Positions 7,435-13,895 of a stretch of DNA of 13,895 bases are shown here, one piece after another. The position numbers and the translations under genes are program-made. The stretch is from assembly GCA_023853785.1 (NCBI GenBank), contig JAJIRX010000143.1, positions 1 through 13,895 of the forward strand, in the 5' to 3' direction. The stretch comes from Psilocybe azurescens (lineage: Eukaryota > Basidiomycota > Agaricomycetes > Agaricales > Agrocybaceae). Each line of letters begins with the position of its first letter. Position 1 is the stretch's first letter. Below the pieces are notes generated by a model, which did not search any database, was not told where the DNA came from, and saw nothing but the letters and a program-made list of their open reading frames with translations.

Positions 7435-9863
7435 GTAAGTTGTATACACTGTTTGTGAGGATTTCAATTGCTAATATGTTCTACATCAATTTTTATTCAG
7501 GGTGTAAGTTGTGTACACTGTTTGTAATTGATTCAAATTGCTAATATGTTCTCCCTCAATTGATATTCAGTATGTAAGTTGTGTGCACTATTTGTGATTG
7601 ATTTCAATTGCTAATACATTCTGTATTAATTTTATTCAGTGTAAGTTGTGTGCAAAGTTTGTGATTGATTTCGGTTGCTAATATGTCCTGTATCAATTGA
7701 TGCTCAGCTTGTAAGTTGTGTGCACTGTTTGTGATTGATTTTAATTGCTAATATGTTCTGCCTCAATTGATATTCAGCATGTAAGTTGTGTGCACTGTTT
7801 GTGACTGATTTCAATTGCTAATATGTTTTATATCAATGTTTATTCAGGCTGTAAGTCATGTGCACTGTTTGTGACTGATTTCAATTGTTAATATGTTTTG
7901 TAACAATATTTATTCAGGCTGTAAGTTGTGTGCACTGTTTGTGATTGATTTTAATTGCTAATATGTTCTGCCTCAATTGATATTCAGCATGTAAGTTGTG
8001 TGCACTGTTTGTGATTAATTTCAATTGCTAATATGTTCTATATCAATTTTCATTCAGGATGTAAGTTGTGTGCACTGTTTATGATTGATTTCAATTGCTA
8101 ATATGTTTCACATCAATTGATATTCAGGATGTAAGTTGTGTGCACTGTTTGTGACTGATTTCAATTGCTAATATGTTTTATATCAATGTTTATTCAGGCT
8201 GTAAGTTGTGTGCACTGTTTGTGATTGATTTAAATTGCTAATATATTTTCTCAATTGATATTCAGCGTGTAAGTTGTGTGCACTGTTTTTGATTGATTTA
8301 AATTGCTAATATATTTTGCCTCAATTGATATTCAGCTGTAAGTTTTGCACACTGTTTGTGATTGATTCAATTGCTAATATGTTCTATATCAATTTTCATT
8401 CAGGCTGTAAGTTGTGTGCACTGTTTGTGATTGATTTCAATTTCAAATATATTCTGCCTCAATTTTTATTCAGGGTGTAAGTTGTGTGCACTGGTTTTGA
8501 TTGATTTCAATTGCTAATATGTTCTGCATCAATTAATACTCAGCTTGTAAGTTGTGTGCACTGTTTGGATTGATTTCAATTGCTAATATGTTCTATATCA
8601 ATTTTTATTCAGGGTGTAAGTTGCGTACACTGTTTGTAATTGATTTCAATTGCTAATATGTTCTATATCAATTTTCATTCAGGCTGTAAGTTGTGGGCAC
8701 TGTTTGTGATTGATTTCAATTGCTAATATGTTCTATATCAATTTTTATTCAGCTTGTAAGTTGTGTGCACTGTTTGTGATTAATTTCAATTGCCAATATG
8801 TTCTATATCAATTTTTATTCAGGATGTAAGTTGTGTGCACTGTTTGTAATTGATTTCAGTTGCTAATATGTTCTGCCTCAATTTTTATTCAGCGTAAGTT
8901 GTGTGTACTGTTTGTGACTGATTTCAATTGCTAATATATTCTATATCAATTTTCATTCAGGATGTAAGTTGTGTGCACTGTTTTTGATTGATTTCTATTG
9001 CTAATATGTTCTGCCTCAATTTTTATTCAGGTAAGTTGTGTGCACTATTTTGATTGATTTCTATTGCTAATATGTTCTGCCTCAATTGATATACAGCTTG
9101 TAAGTTGTGTGCACTGTTTGTGATTAATTTCAATTGCTAATATGTTCTGCCCCAATTGATATTCAGCGTGTAAGTTGTGTGCACTGTTTGTGATTGATTT
9201 CAATTGCTAATATGTTCTATATCAATTTTCATTCAGGCTGTAAGTTGTGTGCACTGTTTGTGATTGATTTCAATTGCTAATATGTTCTATATCAATTTTT
9301 ATTCAGCTTGTAAGTTGTGTGCACTGTTTGTGATTGATTTCAATTGCTAATACATTCTATATCAATTTTCATTCAGGCGGTAGGTTGTGTGCACTGTTTG
9401 TGATTGATTTAAATTGCTAATATGTTCTGCCTCAATCTTTATTCAGGGTGTAAGTTGTGTGCACTGTTTGTGATTGATTTCAATTGCTAATATGTTCTAT
9501 ATCAATTTTCATTCAGGCTGTAAGTTTTATGCACTGTTTGTGATTGATTTCAGTTGCTGATACATTCTGTATCAATTTTATTCAGGATGTCAGTTGTGTG
9601 CACTTTTTGTAATTGATTTCAATTTCTAATATGTTCTGCCTCAATTTTTGTTCAGTCTGTAAGTTGTGTGCACTGCATGTAATTGATTTCAATTGCTATT
9701 ATGTGCCTCAACTTCTAATTAGCATGTAAGTTTTTATGTGTGCTATTTGTGGTTGCTTATATTATCATCCTCATTCTTTATTTAGCTTGTAAGTTGTGTT
9801 TACTTTATATCTCATTCAATGTGTATTTTTATTTCATTTTTTGATATGATTTGTATTTTATAG
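7435..9863 (+). repeat. Tandem array of 35 intron-like units (about 70-bp period)
   Basis: Each unit starts GTAAGTTGTGTGCACTG, carries ATTTCAATTGCTAATATG in the middle and ends TCAATTTTTATTCAG or a close variant. That is a fungal intron with donor, branch site and acceptor in the right order and spacing. Starts are at 7435, 7504, 7574, 7641, then about every 70 bp to 9659, 9726 and 9789. Lengths are 67 nt in 25 units, 66 in six, and 65, 64, 60 and 75 in one each. All 35 begin GT and end AG; 33 have GTAAGT (exceptions GTAGGT at 9380, GTCAGT at 9589). The CTAAT core is altered in the units at 7851, 8407, 8756, 9520 and 9659, and is unclear in the last two. Between acceptor and next donor are 3 nt, almost always NNT, except T (7640), CT (8336), C (8893) and nothing (9030/9031). 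No long open frame crosses the array. It lies between exon-like sequence on both sides, so it probably sits within a transcribed gene. Confidence 0.93.
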
Positions 9864-10362
9864 ATATCTAAAATTGAAGAAACTATCAGTGCTCAATTCT
9901 CAGTAAGATTTTGTTTGGATTGTGGACTTGCATTGTAAACCTCTATTATTCATCAAGCTTTATTATTATAGGAGCCATCCCTAAAGGCTTTTGCAGGTTG
10001 GGATATTCACTTTTGTGAAGTTTTTGTATCTAATTTGCTTTATTCCAGCCATTCTTATCTTATTTGAATATTCATTCTGGTCTGTTACTGACCATGATTT
10101 TGTTCATATATTTTTCACAGCTTGGACCACTTATCTGAATGATAAATGTGGACATGTTGGTCAACTGTTAAAAGCCTATTTATCATCCCAGCGGCTGGAT
10201 GACTGGATCACAAAACAATATTTCCCATCTGAAGATAATGTTGTGAAATTTGAAAACATAATTTATGAAAACCTTCTTTGTAAGCCAATTTCTTTTTCTT
10301 TTTAAATTTTTGTCATTGATATTGTATACACCACTCTAGCTCATTCTAACACCACCACTTGA
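9864..10362 (+). CDS. Exons following the intron array, unidentified C-terminal region
   Basis: Exon 9864-9902 (ISKIEETISAQFS) follows the last array acceptor. Intron 9903-9971 (GTAAGA..TATAG) leads to exon 9972-9996 (EPSLKAFA). Intron 9997-10120 (GTTGGG..CACAG) leads to exon 10121-10279, which includes LLKAYLSSQRLDDWITKQYF. Intron 10280-10339 (GTAAGC..TCTAG) would lead to a short last exon ending TGA at 10360-10362. Phases agree at every junction, and the second joins as FA/AWTTYLN. The product is helical-looking, with no motif I recognise. It could be the C-terminal part of the GTPase gene, with the array as its internal intron(s), or the remains of a separate gene. No start codon is evident, which favours the former. 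The final exon is the least certain part. Confidence 0.5.
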
Positions 10363-10721
10363 TATGATGATCAGTATTTCAACTATTTTTTTATGTGTTC
10401 AAACACCAGTTCAATATATAAATGTAACACTGTCACTTTAAATCTTCATCAGGAAAATGACTTTTGATCTCAGATCAACTTAGGTAAATGACATATTTAC
10501 AAAGTAACTTCTGATCTTTAATTTGCCCCAAGCTACTTTAGAGTCTTTGGGAAATTAAAGATATACGTAAAACTCTCAGAAATCTTTAAGCAATTACTAA
10601 AGAATTTTTTCCCCAGATTGTCTTAAGTAGTTTGTGTATTGAAAAATACATCAAGTGGATTTAAAATTCCTCTCATTGTTCACAATATATAACAAGTAAT
10701 ATTCAAAGCTTTATTAAAGAA
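10363..10721. other. AT-rich spacer with one hairpin
   Basis: No gene is seen. TCTTTAATTTGCCC (from 10515) can pair with GGGAAATTAAAGA (10549-10561), one bulged base aside, around a loop of about 20 nt. This spacer should contain the end of the transposon remnant whose coding end is at 10722, but I could not identify a terminal inverted repeat or target duplication. Confidence 0.35.
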
Positions 10722-12842
10722 CTACCATATAGTTTGATAGCTATATTTACTTAACCAGTTATTAACAAAAAACATGTTTGTGGAGTCTAAAATATTTGCA
10801 GAAGACCATTCAGAAGGGACAGACCCCTGGGGAAAAGCAGGAAATAGCATGCAGCTTTGTCGTATATTGGCCAGAGGTATAATTGTGCCTTGTGGCCTTG
10901 TAGGAGTTGTTGTAGTCATCACTGTTTTAATGTGATACATCATACCATGATGTTCTTCTGCTCTTTAGATAAAGGTGAATACCATTCAATATATGCCAAA
11001 GGTCCTTTTGGCCATTTCGGTGATGATGGAGCTCTACCAGCATATGTCTCTGTGAACTTTGGCAGAGTAAATACAACACAAACATGACCAATTTTTGTCC
11101 CTAAAAATGAAGATTAGCCCGCAATTTGGAATCAATATAAAGTCTATATCATACCTATCAGTCCTGTTGATTCTGCATCAACATTGACAATAGCAACAAC
11201 GGTATCAAATTGGCCATGTGGAAGTTTGTCAGACTTTGGAAGAGCCTTAACAATATCGTTTTCCTCCATGTCATTTTCATCGTCAATTACTTCAGGATGG
11301 AATCGAAACATGTTGTAAACATCAACTTTTGTGAATGGAAGTGGTATATTATCCAAATTTTGATTGGTAGTAGGAGTATCGGAGTATTGGTTTAAAAAAC
11401 CTTCAAATAATAGGAAAAATGTGGTGCCATATGTTTTTCTTCAATAATGGAAAGTGATCGGTTGGGAAAATTAGGCTTTTTAGAAATTGATATAGGTGGC
11501 TTTTGAAGCTGCTTGAAAGGCATTATAGCACTGGAGGTATGAGGAGCCATTTCAATGTCGCCATGATTATCAAAAAGCTGTTTGGTTTTGGCTTGTGTAA
11601 ATTGGGATGCCGGTGATGATTTGGACGATTAAAGTGATTTTTGATAGATGTCAAAACCCACAATATTTTCTCGACGAGAAAGCCAGCAAATCATTTGAGG
11701 AAATTTGTTTCTCTGATTTGTAGCTCTCCATCCATGTTTGGCAAAATCAATATGAAGTTGTTCAAATAGCTCAGTGTTGTAGTTGTCAGTAGTGGCAAAC
11801 ATCTTGATAGCCTCCACATAGTGTAGAAGAGAATGGAATTTTGGAATGTTGAAGTCCTTTTGTACTCCTGTTTGGATAAAGTAGTCGCAATGTTGGTGAA
11901 ATGTATTCAATGCACTCTGAAGATAGCCAAGTGTTTCTGTACTGTGTGTAGTATACTGAGCAAGATAAATGAAGTCAAGAAGAGCAGTGATAGCAACCAC
12001 AGCCTTGGTAGGTATGCTTCCAATTAGGCAACCGAGTAGAATTTTAGCCATATTTTTCCTCTCTGGACCCGAGATTTGCGAAAGTGCAGATATTCCATTT
12101 TTGAAATGACGTAGCCCATATCCAATAGGATGACATCATATACGTTGATCCAGTTGAGCAGGGGATAGAATTTTCTGACACCAAGCTACCAGATGTTTGA
12201 ACACCCCTTGATACAGCTGATGCAAAATGTCTGGTGTAATAGATCGATGAATATTGGTAAGAGGAAATCCATCCCAAAAGGTTGATAAACGCTACCTGCC
12301 ACATCATATGACATGCAAAAGTTATGGAATGAATTTGGATTCCCATTTGCACACTGGTTACTCTCTTGAAGTATGGATTTTGTCCACTCCTGAGTTCTTT
12401 GTTCATGAGGTTCTTTGTTTCCAAGTTCTATAGCTGGAGCCTTGCATTTGATGCATGTTCCATATTTGGTGCATGTTACAAGACATTGTTCTGGATAATC
12501 AGCGACATAGCAGGTAAGGATTGGATGGACTTTGCGAACAGCTCCATCAGCGCTGACCATCTCCACACCTTTTTGACCGACATCAATTAAAGGCTGAAGG
12601 ACAATGCGCATGGAATCATGGAAAATACGTTGGACACGAGACTGATGCTGCTGATCATTCATTTTGGACCGATCAAGTTTGTCGACTGACAGATATGCAA
12701 TAAGGACACAGGCATGTTTGGAAGGCTTTCAGCGTGTAGCTTTTGGAATGTTTCCAATTGTGAGATATACTGGGTAAGCAGATTTATTTCCTGAAAATTG
12801 AGTATGTCAGTGCTGCCTGGTGCATTTTCCACGTATCGTTTC
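10722..12842 (-). pseudogene. Plavaka-type (CACTA-related) transposase, truncated and broken
   Basis: Read on the minus strand, the text follows the Plavaka transposases of mushroom-forming fungi in order. It has YPVYLTIGNIPKATR, then ADGAVRKVHPILTCYV with CTKYGTCIKCKAP (a Cys-rich, probably metal-binding segment), SYDVAGSVYQPF, NIPKFHSLLHYVEAIKMF, ELFEQLHIDFAKHGWRATNQ, LPFTKVDVYNMFRFHPE, WPKGPLAYIEW and the C-terminus VNNWLSKYSYQTIW. One intron is kept (11101-11154, GTATGA..GCTAAT..TTTAG). Damage includes TGA at 12729-12731 and 12136-12138, each where Arg is expected, and frameshifts near 12276-12279, 11394-11399 and 10945-10955. A gap of roughly ten codons lies just before TQFSGNKSAYPVYL, near 12800. 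The N-terminal region is absent: similarity stops near 12842, where chitin synthase text begins. The protein would have cut and moved its own element; this copy cannot. Confidence 0.85.
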
Positions 12843-12845
12843 TAG

Positions 12846-13895
12846 GTGATCCTAGGTAGACCATTGGAACAATACTTCCATGGTGATCACTCACTGGCTG
12901 ATCGTCTGGGACAAAAGGGTATCTACGGAATGAACATCTTTACCAAGAATATGTTTTTGGGTAAATTTGACTTTTCCTTTTCTCGCAATTCCCAGTCTAA
13001 CTCTTTTTTATTTTTATTTTTATTTTTATTTTAGCTGAGGATCGTATTCTTTGCTTTGAGCTTGTCGCAATGGCTGGAGAGCGCTGGCCGCTTACCTATG
13101 TCAAGCCAAGCAAGGCAGAAACAGATGTAGCAGAAATTGCAGTTGAACTAATAGGCCAAACGCCAACAATGGTTGAATGGTTCTTTTGCAGTTTCAGTCA
13201 TAAGTTTCTGTCTATATAATGCAAAATCAAAGTTAATGGATTCTTCTACAGCATGCTCTTGCCCATTTCTTTGCATTTTATAAATTTAGCTACAGCCCTA
13301 TTCACATGATATTTCTTCATATTCAGGCTTTGGTACTTCATTTCTGCTTCCACACCTTGAGTCTTGTATCTGACATTAAGTAAATAGTACAACTTTTTCT
13401 CTCTCGTGTTTTTATGGTTTGCGTTGGCCAATTTGTGGCTGACGTTCAGTATCATCATCAACCATCTACTGGCACAGAACATCTTCATTTTTGGCAATCT
13501 AGAAATTGTACGTGATGAATCCATGCTCTTGAGGCATTTCTTTCTCTCACACTACATCTTCAGACTCATTGGGTAAATTTGGCATTCAAATGGTTGTACC
13601 TTGCGTTCCTAGCACTTCAGTTCGTGATGGCTTTGTGCAATTGACCAAAGGGTGAACAAATTCCATATGCAATCACACTATGGTATGTCTTTTCTTACTT
13701 TCCATGCTATATATACCTTCTTATCTATTGTTCTGATATCTCTAAAGGGTCTACGCCTTCCTCACTGTATACCTTTAGTGTGCTCTGTTTGGTTAACAGT
13801 TTTGTCTTTCAAGGTAATTTCATTTGATTTTTTCTGTGAATGATGGCCGCTAACCAATTTTTAGCAACTTCCCCGCAAATACAAGGGAAGTCTTT
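12846..13895 (+). pseudogene. Chitin synthase C-terminal fragment, broken, runs off the window
   Basis: Chitin synthase is a membrane enzyme (glycosyltransferase family 2) that polymerises UDP-N-acetylglucosamine. Exon-by-exon text fits: [20 protein letters not shown] and NMFL up to 12960; [18 protein letters not shown] (holding the EDR motif) from 13035; LAHFFAFYKF and IFLHIQAL to 13332; FFSLVFLWFALANLWLTF (membrane segment) from 13388; FKWLYLAFLALQFVMALCN near 13580-13641; VYAFLTVYL and LVCSVWLTVLSFK to 13813. Introns are 12961-13034, 13333-13387 (CTGAC branch), 13683-13747 (AAG acceptor) and 13814-13864 (GCTAAC branch). Lesions: an extra base near 13157-13160; the catalytic QRRRW signature reads RQQW (13161-13172); TGA at 13642-13644 replaces the Arg of GNRPKG; a frameshift near 13773-13776; and a damaged donor near 13196. 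The N-terminal two thirds are absent at the left edge. Confidence 0.85.

Noticed and set aside
7435..9863. CRISPR-like array (regular repeats with short variable spacers)
   Set aside because: Spacers are only 0-3 nt, the repeats are 67 nt with intron signals, and the surrounding genes are clearly fungal.
10857..11087. Plus-strand frame with words such as KGPFGHFGDDGALPAYV, at first taken as a last exon of the array gene
   Set aside because: It is the antisense of the transposase C-terminal region; the minus strand reads KWPKGPLAYIEW and continues into known Plavaka text.
12846..13034. Plus-strand frame read straight through to 13034
   Set aside because: The part after 12960 is an intron (GTAAAT..TTTTAG); splicing gives NMFL/AEDRIL, the expected chitin synthase text.
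13246..13524. 92-codon minus-strand frame
   Set aside because: It lies opposite chitin synthase exons whose plus-strand text is recognisable.
1..13895. tRNA or rRNA genes
   Set aside because: I saw no cloverleaf with conserved D- and T-loop words and no rRNA core sequence on either strand.

Overview
The window looks like nuclear DNA of an agaricomycete-type basidiomycete fungus. The grounds are: short introns (about 50-75 nt) with GTAAGT/GTATGT donors and CTGAC or CTAAT branch sites; a GTPase (G-domain) gene of a kind I know from mushroom-forming fungi; a Plavaka-type (CACTA-related) transposase remnant; and a fungal chitin synthase fragment. All family names come from remembered sequence patterns, not from a search.

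Layout. 1-5.4 kb is mostly non-genic: an old ~132-bp tandem duplication (22-270), a candidate LTR with tRNA-primer-like site (1535-2015), a 21-bp minisatellite within a cluster of CACGCAA motifs (2389-3281), and a less AT-rich stretch (about 3.4-5.3 kb) with gene-like but broken reading frames. From 5.8 to 7.0 kb lies a multi-exon GTPase gene on + with at least one clear frameshift. From about 7.24 to 9.86 kb lies the outstanding feature. It is a tandem array of 35 units, each built like a complete spliceosomal intron (GTAAGT donor, CTAAT branch site, TTCAG acceptor), most exactly 67 nt long and separated by only 0-3 nt, usually NNT. Diverged relatives sit on both sides. The array runs directly into well-formed exons (9864-10362, +) that may be the 3' part of the same gene.

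10.7-12.84 kb, on -, is a dead Plavaka transposase, 5'-truncated, with stops and frameshifts. It abuts (12.84-13.9 kb, +) a broken chitin synthase fragment that keeps its intron-exon structure and runs off the window. Several lesions in these two relics fit CpG to TpG decay.

The biological point worth pursuing is the intron array. If its units are spliced one by one, it would be a chain of micro-exons of one codon or less. If it is spliced as one block, it is a 2.4-kb composite intron carrying 35 competing donor/acceptor pairs.
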